This document shows, piece by piece, positions 22,846 through 34,186 of a stretch of 64,000 nucleotides of DNA. Numbering within the stretch: the first letter of the stretch is position 1; the number at the start of each line of letters is the position of its first letter. Below the pieces are notes generated by a model, which made no database searches, was not told the DNA's origin, and saw nothing but the letters and a program-made list of their open reading frames with translations. The position numbers and the translations under genes are program-made. Source of the DNA: Antedon mediterranea (taxonomy: Eukaryota > Echinodermata > Crinoidea > Comatulida > Antedonidae); assembly GCF_964355755.1 (NCBI RefSeq), contig NC_092672.1:19776501-19840500 (forward strand). The letters run 5' to 3'.

Positions 22846-25540
22846 ATTTATTTATTTATTTATTTATTTATTTAGAATTACACCTTTAGATCGGTGGCAC
22901 ACTTAGCACAAAGGTGCATCCTTCACAATATAAAATATAACAATTAACAGAAAAGTAAAAAAAGGCAAAAGCAACTATCAACCCCTATCCTACCCCCCCC
23001 CCCCTCCCAATTTACATCGATACATACAGTAGATCATTACTTTACACAATGAATACAAAACAAGATATAGTAAAAGTGTATAAAATAAAATAAAATCAGC
23101 TGATAAACACAGCTTATTACGAAAAACCCCCAACTCCTCCCCCCCCCCCCCCACTTTTTCTCAATTTACTTAATGTAGCAATGTAGATAACATAGTTATT
23201 GAGTCATGGAATTCAGTGAATCATTTCGAAATTGCCATGCTTGTTTTAGGTATCTTTTACAAAAACTATCCAAAATATTTTCACACTCTTCATCAATTAA
23301 ATTATCTGAGTATCCCAAAATATATTTAAGTTTGTCATTTTCAGGAGAAGTATAAAAAGTATCAAACATATCTTTGCTGCCATTTCTATACATATCCACA
23401 TATAAATTAAATAATTCCTGATTACGTATATTATTTAAAGCTGGACAATTAAGGATGAAATGATGGATGTCTTCGTCCGAATTTGTACCGCACAATTTAC
23501 ATTTTTTATTATTATCAATATTCCAATTTGCAGTTCTATCATTCAAAGGTAGAGTATTTGAACGAGCTTTAAATTTTAATGCAGCACCTTCAAAATTAGT
23601 TTTATCAATTAAGTAATTTTCAAGTCCAGGTTTTGATTTTAATGTTTCATAGATGTGGAGACTTGATTTATTTTGTAATTCCATTCTCCATTCATCTATC
23701 ATTATATAGTTAAGTTTTCTTAAGATTTCAGTAATTGGAAAGTAGACTTCTTTATAATTTGAGAGAGTGGTGAAAATATTTTTGGATTCACAATTACACT
23801 TCAAGAGAATATCGTTTATACAAGATAGAAACTTATACCTTAAGTCTTTAAATTCACAATTAAGTTGTAGCATTCCAATAAACATAATTTTTGGCCATCG
23901 ATAGTTTTCCATCTTTATAATTCTATGGAAGTATTTCATACGAAGAGCGTTATGAATCTCGTTAATTGGAGACCAACCAAGCTCTCCATATAAGGCGGCA
24001 CAAGGTGTATTTCGAGGTGCTTTTAAGATATAACGTGCCATTTGGAGCTGGAGACGCTCTAGTTTATCTATATCTATTCTACTTAAAGAGCACCATACTG
24101 AACAACCATAGTTGATAGATGGGAGAACTATCGATCTCCACAGAATATCCCCATAATATACTCTGTTAAAGTTATCAAAGCTACTGATAATTGATTTAAC
24201 GTACGCTATTAATCTTTGACCTTTTTTTATAACATTCTCAATTTGTATATGGTCATTTAATTTACGAGAAATATGTACACCGAGATATTTATATGATTCA
24301 GTTTCAGATATAAAGCCATTACCTAATTTCCATTGTCTTACTTTATCAACACGTTTACCAGTTATCAGTATATTTGACTTTTCAAAATTAAAGCATAATT
24401 TCCATTCCTTAGCAAAATTTCCTGCAAGGTCTAACATTCTTTTCATTTCCAGTTCATTGTTAGCTAATAATACAATATCATCAGCCCAAAAAAGGCTACC
24501 CATCCATGTATCATTTATTCTAATACCTATATCCTTGGATCTTAACATTTTGGTAAACTCATTTATGTAGATGCTAAATAAAACAGGTGATAAAACGCAC
24601 CCTTGCTTTACTCCTTGATCAATATCAAAAATATCTGTATCAATTATACCAGAGGAGACTTTACCTTTAACATTAGCATAAAGCTTATCAATCATCCTCC
24701 ATACCTTTCCTCTTATTCCTGTATTCCAAATTGATTTCATTAAGCCGTCTCTCCATACACTATCAAATGCTTTTCGGAAGTCCAAGAAGGCCATGTATGT
24801 ATGCTTACCCTGTTGTAAGCGACAAGTTGCTATACTCTTTAAAACAAAGATATGATCTTCGCATCTATACAAAGGTCGAAAGCCTCCCTGGACTTCCGAA
24901 AGAATAGCATTGTCTTCAAGATAGAGAGAGATATTTTTGGCAACTATCCTATTAAAAATTTTGGATATACAAGAGGTTAACGATATCCCTCGATAATTAT
25001 TGAGATCACTGCGATCCCCTTTTTTGTAAATAGGAACAATTACACTAATATTCCACTCGCTTGGTATTTGTTCTAGTTTTAAAATTTGTAAAAATAGGTC
25101 TAATATAGATCTGATTAATTTGTCGCCACCATTCTTAATTAATTCATTTGTTATATTATCTAGACCTGGTGACTTATTATTCTTTGCCATTAGTATAGCC
25201 TCTTTTACAATATCATAATCTATCTTAACATCATACAAACAATTTTCGTCAACATCTTTATCATATGTTGTTTTTGTTTGATTTCTAATATCATTAACAA
25301 AACGACTTGTAAGGTAAGTACCGCAATCATTAAGATTCATATTGGCTTTGCCAAGATTTTCCCAGTAATCTTTTACAACCTCATTCATTTTCCCTTTTTC
25401 GACAATGTTTTCACCAGAGTCTCTTGATTTAATACATTGAATGTTTTTACTGTTATTTGTATTGCCTTTTAGCACTTTCCAAAACAATAACAATAACAAG
25501 CAACAGTTCGTATAATCCATCACATCGTGATTGGTCAATT
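22846..25540 (-). mobile_element. 5'-truncated non-LTR retrotransposon (LINE) with intact RT ORF
   Basis: The element runs on the minus strand. It has a 780-codon reverse-transcriptase ORF, a 3' UTR of about 320 bp and an AAAT-type tail of seven units (22846-22874). The 3' UTR carries two G tracts on the element strand (C runs at 22993-23004 and 23139-23152 on +). No endonuclease domain precedes the RT, so the copy is 5'-truncated near 25540. I found no convincing direct target duplication. Confidence 0.9.
23196..25538 (-). CDS. Non-LTR retrotransposon reverse transcriptase (ORF2 C-terminal part)
   Basis: The 780-residue product is a LINE reverse transcriptase, which copies the element's RNA at a nicked genomic target. 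RT blocks appear in order: a 'NKSPGLDNITNELIK' segment (about 121-135), SVIVPIYKKGD (165-175), NNYRGISLTS (180-189), EVQGGFRP (215-222), FLDFRKAFDSV with the first catalytic aspartate (251-261), GVKQGCVLSP (309-318), and FWADDIVLLA with the paired catalytic aspartates (350-359; most families have F or Y before ADD). A C-terminal zinc-binding cluster CKLC-H-H-C lies at 680-698. There is no N-terminal endonuclease, which is normally several hundred residues upstream, and the first methionine is just an internal start after truncation. No stop or frameshift interrupts the frame, which suggests recent insertion. The exact clade is not determined. Confidence 0.92.
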   Translation of the reverse strand: MTNHDVMDYTNCCLLLLLFWKVLKGNTNNSKNIQCIKSRDSGENIVEKGKMNEVVKDYWENLGKANMNLNDCGTYLTSRFVNDIRNQTKTTYDKDVDENCLYDVKIDYDIVKEAILMAKNNKSPGLDNITNELIKNGGDKLIRSILDLFLQILKLEQIPSEWNISVIVPIYKKGDRSDLNNYRGISLTSCISKIFNRIVAKNISLYLEDNAILSEVQGGFRPLYRCEDHIFVLKSIATCRLQQGKHTYMAFLDFRKAFDSVWRDGLMKSIWNTGIRGKVWRMIDKLYANVKGKVSSGIIDTDIFDIDQGVKQGCVLSPVLFSIYINEFTKMLRSKDIGIRINDTWMGSLFWADDIVLLANNELEMKRMLDLAGNFAKEWKLCFNFEKSNILITGKRVDKVRQWKLGNGFISETESYKYLGVHISRKLNDHIQIENVIKKGQRLIAYVKSIISSFDNFNRVYYGDILWRSIVLPSINYGCSVWCSLSRIDIDKLERLQLQMARYILKAPRNTPCAALYGELGWSPINEIHNALRMKYFHRIIKMENYRWPKIMFIGMLQLNCEFKDLRYKFLSCINDILLKCNCESKNIFTTLSNYKEVYFPITEILRKLNYIMIDEWRMELQNKSSLHIYETLKSKPGLENYLIDKTNFEGAALKFKARSNTLPLNDRTANWNIDNNKKCKLCGTNSDEDIHHFILNCPALNNIRNQELFNLYVDMYRNGSKDMFDTFYTSPENDKLKYILGYSDNLIDEECENILDSFCKRYLKQAWQFRNDSLNSMTQ

Positions 25541-25852
25541 TGCTTGATTTAATTTACACAAAAATTGGATAGACTACAGACAAATGGACAGACTAAATGT
25601 TGGGACAAACAAACTAATACATGCAATAATTACTCAGTAATCACCTCTGTAGTCCCATGGGTACTTTTTTACATAGTTATTGATTTACAGTGCCTTAAAA
25701 TATTCTTTAAATAATAATTGTGTAAATGAATTTGACCAGGACCTTACCATGCCAATCCATATCAATACTTTGAGTTACAATTGTAGATAGTATATTGATA
25801 TTCATTTGTAGCTACAAGGCTTCATTATCTTAAGATTATTAGAGTATGCGTA

Positions 25853-26396
25853 ACAGCAGTATGATCATACACACTGTTTATATTTTGTTTGGTGTAACGA
25901 GTACAGGGGTAGGCCTATAGCTACTGCAGTAGGTCATAATCACTGTTTATATTTTATGTGGTGTAGTAGGTACAGGGGTAGGCCTATAGCTACAGCAGTA
26001 GGTCATACTCACTGTTTATATTGTGTGTGGTGTAGTAGGTACAGGGGTAGGCCTATACAGCAGTATGATCATAATCACTGTTTATATTGTGTGGTGTAGT
26101 ACGTACCGGAGTAGGCCTATAGCTACTGTCAGCAGTAGGTCATAATCACTGTTTATATTTTATGTGGTGTAGTAGGTACAGGGGTAGTCCTATACTAGCT
26201 ACAGCAGTATGATCATAATCACTGTTTATATTGTGTGGTGTAGTAGGTACAGGGGTAGGCTTATAGCTACAGCAGTATGGTCATAATCACTTATAGGGTT
26301 GGAAATCATTCAAATATACACACTGTTTATATTTTGTGGTGCAGTGGGTACAGTAGTATGGCTGCATCAGTGTGATCATACTCACGTAGGGCTGGA
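25853..26396. repeat. Minisatellite, about 70-bp unit, seven copies
   Basis: Units contain CACTGTTTATATT, GTGGTGTAGTAGGTACAGGG, GTAGGCCTATAGCTAC and AGCAGTAGGTCAT or AGCAGTATGATCAT. The CACTGTTTATATT word recurs near 25872, 25941, 26010, 26077, 26147, 26220 and 26321. Unit length varies through small indels. Confidence 0.9.
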
Positions 26397-26526
26397 AATT
26401 AAAAGTATGGTAGTATATGTGACCTGCTTTTAGTCTAGTTGACAAAGTTATTGAACTTGATTCTTCAGTATGTAAACATTTAAATATTTGAATTAATACT
26501 AAAGATTTCTTAAAACAATAATTGCA

Positions 26527-26901
26527 TTGCTCCGATACTATCAAGCAGTGATACGACCAGTTCTCGAATATGCCTGTGCTGTTTGGTCCCCGAGTTTATC
26601 CAAAGCACAATCTGACCAAATCGAACATGTCCAAAGAAGAGCGTGTAACATAATATACCCCGATGATACCTCGTATGCTGATACCCGCAGATACCTTAAC
26701 ATCATCACTCTATCTGAACGCCGCGAGAAGTTGTCAAGAAAATTCTTTGATAAAATGAAAAAAGAAGATCATATATTATACTCTCTCTTACCTAAACCTC
26801 CCACACACAACCATCAGCTCCGACGCGTAGATCGTTCACCCTCTCCAAAGTCCGGACACAACTCACAAAAAACTTTCCACGGAGTTTTCAATGATTGGTG
26901 A
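26527..26901 (+). pseudogene. LINE reverse-transcriptase C-terminal fragment
   Basis: The 124-codon frame contains YYQAVIRPVLEYACAVWSPS and QSDQIEHVQRRACNIIYPDD, the conserved post-RT region of CR1/L2/jockey-type proteins. These families share 'S..RP.LEYA..VW.P....' and '..E.VQRRA...I'. The frame starts exactly at the 5' truncation point and ends at FHGVFNDW, close to the usual protein end. It has no RT core and cannot be active. The start codon given is internal to the parent ORF. Confidence 0.85.
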
Positions 26902-27138
26902 ATGATCATAAACTGAGTTATGATAAGCAAATTGTGAACCCCTTTTGGTTTGTGTTACTGGATGTACTATGATGGCCATTGAAAGACTGATTTGTGGACT
27001 ATGATATATTTTAGTATTACTTGTTTGGACTGTGTTATACTATGTTTTTTTTATATATATTTACTATTATATTTATGTCAACTTCATCACTGTTTACTTG
27101 ATGCAATAAAGGAAATAAATAATAATAATAATAATAAT
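26527..27138 (+). mobile_element. CR1/L2-like LINE 3' end with target duplication
   Basis: The element encodes an RT C-terminus and ends in an AAT-repeat tail after CAATAAAGGAAATAAATAAT. The direct repeat AATAATTGCA is found immediately before it (26517-26526) and at its right edge (27139-27148, partly overlapping the tail repeat), consistent with a target-site duplication. It is strongly 5'-truncated. Confidence 0.8.
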
Positions 27139-27410
27139 AATAATTGCAAATGAAAAGATGCTGATTTTTCTAAATGTCAGGCCTTCTATCTGATGGTTTG
27201 TATCCTAATATAATTGTTTGGCGACTTTTTCAATTTCATTTTATAACTTGATACAACTAATTTCAACATTTGCTCTTCTAGTACTCCTTTTTAATTTTAT
27301 CTGAATTGTTCACATTCCTCAAATATGTATCATGGATGTTCAAAGGAGACTTTAATACCATATAACCATAACATGTTTATTATAGGCCTAATAGAGAGTT
27401 TGTTTACATT

Positions 27411-27728
27411 TAATTATCGTAGGAGGAGATAGTAAAATGCAAAGTGTCCTCGTATTATTGTCTGCGGGTATTTTTCAAATTGGACATCCATTAGACAGTG
27501 TATACCACGATCGGAAAACACCCCTATTTGGGGCAAATCGTTGAACCTAAATTCGTTTTAATCGTCAATAACTAATTATCGAATTCAATTTAATTAGTAA
27601 ACAGGGTTACATCAGGTGGTTAAAATCAGTACCGAAAGTACGAACCAACTTTACATACCATCGAGTAAACATTCTAGAAATAACGCGCGATTTACCGAAT
27701 TTTGCCCTTACGTAAATTTATATATAGA
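27411..27728 (-). mobile_element. Helitron-like element, 5' fragment, copy 2
   Basis: In reverse complement this matches the first 310 or so bases of copies 1 and 3, starting TCTATATATAAATTTACG directly after an A. Homology stops near 27411 inside the CTCCTACGATAATT word. The 3' hairpin and CTAG end are absent, so it is a truncated copy. Confidence 0.8.
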
Positions 27729-29121
27729 TATCAGGTGCTTAATTAATATTTTGATTAATTTTCAACATTTGTCCAATTGTCCAATTGAAATGCGTTGTTT
27801 TGTCAAATAAGTTGACTCCAGTATGTTTCCTTGTACTAATAGGCCTATTGTTAAATAATATTTATTTATTTTACTTACTCTGGAAGCACCTTCATTCAAG
27901 AAGTGTGCCACTGTTTCTAAAGTGTAGCTTCCAAATAAATTATTATATTATATGTAAAAAAAGTGGAGTAAAGTTACTTTAGGTAACTAATTAATTATAA
28001 AGGCATTCATTTTAAATGTGTTATAATTATAGCTAATTCTTTATCTTGTTATTTACTTTATTAATATTAAAAATAAACTTCCAACAGCAAGGAGTTATTT
28101 AATTACTTATGTGTACACATTCAGAATACCATAGATATATTTAATAGTGAAAATACCTCTATGAGAATCCCTACCAACTAGCCCCAACATGCATTTGAGC
28201 AGTGGGGTGTGTGTAATAATTAGAATAGCCACAAGGATATCTCAGAAAAATTTTACTTTTTAACTACTGGACAGATTTTTTTGAAAAAAAAATCTAATAA
28301 TTCTTAAAATAATGCAAGACTATAGCAATCATGCTTAATAACGAAAAAGTTATTGTGAATATTACTGAAATTGTGTTCAGGCAGAATGAGTTTATATCAC
28401 ACTTCCTGTTCACCAAGATAAATTAAACAGATAAGATTGTAATCCTTTTTTTTCCACTTTGACTGGTGACTCTACTTGTAATGATTGTTTATTCTTACTA
28501 TAGGCGCGCCTATGCCTGAACCTATTACGGTTATGGTATGCACTAAATATGTCCATCATTATGGGATTAAATATTATCCTTATTTAGGCTATTTATTAAA
28601 TAATAATATATTACGAACTGATTTTTTAATTTGTTGAACTTCAGTTTTAATCCTATGTGTCTTTGTCAATTCTCTATGTTTTTCTTCTCTGAGACAAATA
28701 TGGTACTACATTTTTCACATGTACGCTGAACTTTTATCTGTCCCACTTTAATAAAGTTGAATTGTCGAGTTTGTTGAATTTAGCCTGGTTAGTGTCTGTC
28801 CGTTCATTCGTTAATTTAATATTTTTACAACTGTAGGACATAGTGTATAGGGCCTTTACTTTTTATAGGGTCTATTGAACCTAGTTTGACTGTCTGTCCA
28901 TCCTTCAGTTCTCATTTTTAACCTTTGGACTAAGTGTATTTAATAAAAAATGCCGCCTTCGGTTTTTTGCGAGTGGGAGACGTGGAAATGACAATTCACA
29001 ACGAGTGTATCTCCCCAATCCCCTATTAGAACAAAGTAAATTCTCTTATCTAATTATAATTTGAGTAGAATATAAAAAATGATGAAATATAATGAAACAC
29101 CTAACTTTTTCTTCAAATATG
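27729..29121. other. AT-rich non-coding sequence
   Basis: No exon, RNA gene or element boundary is recognised up to the second copy of segmental duplication 1. Confidence 0.45.
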
Positions 29122-31400
29122 TTTGATACAGAGATGCTGTACTGTAAGTTGCTAACTTTTTTTATGCAATTGTTGTGTATTAAAATTGATTAGGGAAAAA
29201 TGAAATCACAAAACATTTTAATCTTTTGTAGTTTATTGTAAAGAACATATTGTTTTTATTTCATTTTCATAAATAGTAGTATACACTTACATATAAATAG
29301 AATTCAGTACTGTACTGTAATACTTAAAAACATATGGCTGCAATGTTTCAAGCAGTTAAGGTAAGGGGAATCATTGGACAGTATTAAACAGTTAAAAAAA
29401 ATTTTTAAAATTAAATTTATTGTATTTCGGATCTCAAACAACAAGTGTTGTTCAGTGACTTTATAGAGATCATTACTGCTATCTGCCAAGATATGTTTTT
29501 CTTGGTTCTGTGAGATTTTGTTTAGTACATGCTGTTGTATCTCCAAACATTTCCGAAATCCTTTATTGCTTTATTAATCCTTCTTGCTTCATTTTCATTT
29601 TGTTTGTCATTTCTGTCATGGTCTGTTTAATGAATAGGAAAAAAATATACCATTTAGTGACATGATTTATATATTTAAACTTTTATTGTACATGAATGTT
29701 ATTAAAGTGAAATGAGGTTGGTTATATTTTTTTAACATATGTACAAAATTGAACTATGGTGAAATGCATGCAGTACATGAATGTTATTATAAAAAATGTT
29801 ACACCTTTGTACCAGTAACTTCCATAATGAATGAAGGAATGTTGAATACTTTGATTTGGGTGAGGGTGGGGCTACTGATATTTTTTACCTACCGGTAATA
29901 GTTTACTTAATATTATTTTATTTTTATTTTTTAATTTTAATTTATATATCAACTGACAGATATGAAAACCTCCACTAAAAGGTTGATAAACATGAAACAG
30001 TAACATCTTTATCTCATTGTAACATTAAACAACGGAAGCAGGTTAATAATACTGCAGTGTAATTCTTTAATATAATAAACAGTATGAATATTATTATTAT
30101 AAAGTGTTGTACATTAAACAAGCATTGCGGATTGTTTGTATATTAGAAATATGCACAAAATTAAATTATGACAAAGTGCCGGTGTAACTTGGTAACAACA
30201 GTTTCTACTAGGCCGACAGTACAATTCCTTAATCTAATAAAACAGTGCATGAATCTTATAATGAATTGATGCACATTGCACAGGAGGTGGAGGATGGGTA
30301 GGGTTAATTTAAATAAGCACAATGGTGGTACTTACCTGACTGAATGTTGAATACTGATTGTTGAATGTGTCTCTCCTGGCGGAGGGAAACAACAATTTAC
30401 AAAAGAATGCCATAACATGTGGAGTAGCGTGATTGTTGTTCACCTAGTTGTGTGTGTATGTTATTATAAAATTTATTTTATCAAAATATTAAAACCACTT
30501 TAAAAATAAAATAAAAAATGTTTACATGGAACTACATGTAATACACAAAACAGTGATATTTATTAGGGCGTCATCCTTTCACCCACTAACAAGTTTTACA
30601 ATAACAAACATTTTTTCTCATACTTTCTCTCTCTCTCTCTCTGGAAATGTGACTTATCTCCAACTTTCCATACGGAAAGTCTTACGATTACAAAATTGAT
30701 GACCGGATGGGCACGGACTGATAATTTTAAAAATGAAAATTTGTTTTAAGATTAAAATTTACATTTCCATCTGATAATTAAGATACTGTCAGGTTAAAAC
30801 ATTGAAGTATAGATAAGTAAACAAAGATTTTGGTTAAGTTTAATTTAGTAGTCAAACCATTATTTATCCAACGAGAGTTGGCGGACAAACAAACGTAACT
30901 CGAATCCTAGATTTCCAACTTTCAAAACATAACAAATATTCTAGTGGTTAAACTGTTGTTATGTTTGGTAATGTATTACATTATTGAATGCTATATTAGT
31001 GGTTAATTGTTGTTATAAATGTGTCATTTTAACAGAACAAATACTAAGAGATACATTATAGCATTTATGTTATAAGACTTCAGTTAATAGTCCTATTTTG
31101 ATATTTATGTCTTTTTTGCTTTCATTAATTCTAAAAGCAAGTAATATAATTTAAAATACAAATTGCAGAGTTGTAAAATAAATGTTTCAAACATGCAGTT
31201 GCAAATAAAAAAAAGGCAAATTACTAAAAATAATGACAATGCTATGCTATGGGTGGCTGGATCTCAATGGAAATAAAGTAAGCAAAAATCTAAATCAAAA
31301 CGATAAAGTAAAAGTTAAAACAGCCAGACATTTTAATATAGATATCTTCTCTATTGTTTGTGTGTAAATGGACATTTATTTATGTTTTGTTAATATTTTT

Positions 31401-32202
31401 AGTCGCGTGGAAGCGACTCTATAGTTCACTATGTCGGTCGGTCGGTCTGTCTGTCTGTCTGTCGGTCTGTCTGTCTGTCTGTCGGTCTGTCTGTCAGTCT
31501 TTCTGTCTGTCGGTCCGGTATCACTATGCGTTTTATCGCTTTATGACCTTATCTTGATATCAGTTTAATCTAGCTAAGTCAATTTTTCACAGAATATTCC
31601 TTATGGCCAGGAATCGATGTGGTTATGTTTTCACGGTGCGCAATAAAAAATTACGCGGTCTACGCACGATTTAACGAAATCACGTTTGTAATCATTATCT
31701 TAACAACCATGAATCACAATTAAATAAAATTTGGTACTCATAAATTTCAGGGCATAAATCATCATATGGCAATACAATTACGTGCGTAGCGCATGTAACG
31801 CATGCGTACGCGCACTTAAAATTTTCAAAATTTATTTTCGATGAAATAAGAGTACGTTTCAGGCAATTTTAAGCGTTTACAAAATTGCCATGAGTGCGCA
31901 GATTTTTGCGCGCGCACTGCGCGTTAAATGTTATTGCGCACTCTTTTTACCCGATTTCTGTTTTCTTGACTTACTTTTCAACTCGAAATTACGTTATACG
32001 AGCACGTCAAAAGTGACAGGCTACGCACGTGTAAATTAAAAAAATATAAATGTTTTTAAACATTTCAACATTTTTAAACATGTTCAGTAATTTCGGTCAG
32101 TATAGTTCACTATGTCGGTCGGTCCGTCTGTCTGTCGGTCTGTCTGTCTGTCGGTCTGTTTGTCTGTCGGTCCGGTATCACTATGCATTGTAGCACGCGA
32201 CT
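31401..32202. mobile_element. AGTCGCGTG-TIR element with GTCGGTC/GTCT arrays
   Basis: The insertion found only in the second duplicate is bounded by AGTCGCGTG (31401-31409) and its exact reverse complement CACGCGACT (32194-32202). Each end holds a CACTATGTCGGTCGGTC word leading into a GTCT/GTCG microsatellite and then TCCGGTATCACTATGC, so the element has similar blocks of about 100 bp near both ends. A short run of sequence to GGCCTTGTTT (32217) belongs to the same insertion. The middle carries many GCGC/ACGCG words, unlike the neighbourhood. No protein is recognised. Confidence 0.75.
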
Positions 32203-32440
32203 TAATGGCTGTTGGCCTTGTTTAATTATATGTCAGTCACATATTTTCCATCCTCGCTTTTAGTGTAGGACATTAAAACTGCATCCATTGTCATGTTTTC
32301 TGAGCTTTCAAAGCCTGTTCTTTAATATCAGTTCAAACTGGAGAACAACAACCTGGTTGAATATTCTAGCACTCTAATATTGTTCAATGTTTTTAATGTC
32401 TTGATTTGTGGTGAAAGGAATGTTTGATAGTTGGTCTTAA

Positions 32441-34186
32441 CAGTGGCAGATCCAGAGGGAGAAAGTAAAGTACTTTCAATTCATTAATTAAAACACATTG
32501 TTTCAGCGCCGTGCTAATTTAGTCTTTATTAGAGGTTGCCATTGCTGTTGCTGTCGTCACACAAAATTATTGTTATGGGTGTTTTGCTAAGTGGTATGAC
32601 ACATGTTCTTTTGCTGTCTAGCTAGATAATTCTGAAGAATATTATCAGCCTAGACAAAGAGCGCACAGGAGAAATATTTGAATACTCATTTAACCAAGCG
32701 ATTCCTATACTGTAATTTGAAAACAGTCCTGATAGTCTCTCCAAAACATTGGAGAATTTGTGTGTTTGAAAACTACTGAAAAGATGTTCAATTGCATTTT
32801 TTGATGACTATAAACCCTGCAACCAGTGCATCAGCAGAGCGAGAAAATTTAGCTCTAGAGACTGTAAAAAATTATCTTTGAGGTACCATAATGGAAGATC
32901 GACTAAATGCATTGTTATTGATGTTTGTTCATCAGGACATTAAACTTAATTACGATGTCATTTAAGTATGTGAATATGTATCCCCGCTGGATGAAGTATG
33001 TAGGCCTATTTTTATTTAATAAATTTACAGCATTGTTATTACATGTTATTGTTAAGATAATAAAATTAATGAGCAGTATAGAGATTCAGCCACTGATTAC
33101 CACAGCATTGTCATTTTTTATTGAAGTCGCGTCATTTTTTAAAAGTAGTTAATAGGCAGCTTTCGAAACACACAACGCGGTGATTATCGAGATGCGAAAG
33201 ACTGTGAAATCCTACTGCGTATGCGAGAGCAAAGCCAGTTTGTTCGGCCTGCTCATCACGAGACGAGATTTGGCTGATTTGGAAGACACGACTTGTACTA
33301 CTGATTGTATTTTATTTAGAAAGATATTTAAGAACTGTTGTGTGATGACAATGTGTTATTAAATTTCCTACCAAGGAACACATATTTGGAACAATTTAAC
33401 AGACTATATAAAACAATCCCCCACTTTAAGTTTGTTTAAACAGAGATTAAAGCAATATTATAACAATAGAAATATTTAAGTTAAGTAAATCACATTATGT
33501 TATTTTGGTCTGTTCTTTTTGTTTGTTCTAATTGTTTGATCTTTTTGTTAGGGTTACATGCTTAAAGCACTTGTGCTTATTTTGTATCCCATTCCATTAT
33601 CTTTTATTTGTATTGTATTTGTATATGTATTTATTTTGATTATGGAATAAAAATGTCGATGAATTGAATTGAATTGAAATTAGACCCTAGTAGTAGGGAA
33701 ATGCGATCATCATCATGAATCATGGTGATGGCAGGTGCTTTGGTATTAGCGATCCTGTGACAATGACCTGATCGCGTTTTCATAAAATTGAAACAGTTTA
33801 TAATTCGTGATGCGAAAGGCATGCAACGGTATCCATGGTTGACTGACTTCCGCGTCTCGCGTCGCCACTTCGAAAGCTCACTATTGCCATACCGGAAGTA
33901 CCTTTATCAGGGAATTCCCCTAGATGGTCACATTGAACGTGTGTTTACAAGCGGAAAAAGTAGACTACGATCTTTTTACCATTTGTTAACACGCTATGGG
34001 AGTGTCATTTCCGGCCAACTATAGGTGTCATTTATCATAAATTTTACGTGCGAGAATACAATTTCCAACCGTCTGGGGGTGTCATTTAACAAAATTTGCT
34101 TCACCACAGGTCCCACCTTTGCCTCATGGACTTGATGACTGGTTGCGTCCCCTCTCCCCTTTACTAGAAGGCTGGATCCGCCCTTG
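32441..34186. mobile_element. TIR element with GGCGGATCCAG-type ends, copy 2
   Basis: This is the counterpart of 10967-12712 in the second duplicate, with the same ends and length. It was copied with the segment and is not an independent insertion. Confidence 0.45.
33360..33680 (+). mobile_element. CR1-like LINE 3' end, copy 2
   Basis: This is the counterpart of 11884-12206: the same YQGTHIWNNL...LKQYYNN C-terminus, stop and GAATT tail. Confidence 0.75.

Noticed and set aside
22836-25540. TTGACCAAT and ATTGGTCAA as LINE target duplication
   Set aside because: The two words are inverted, not direct, repeats, so they cannot be a target-site duplication of this LINE.
31354-31557. ORF with repeated SVCLSVCLSVC residues
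   Set aside because: It is the translation of the GTCT/GTCG microsatellite in the inserted element. There is no coding evidence.
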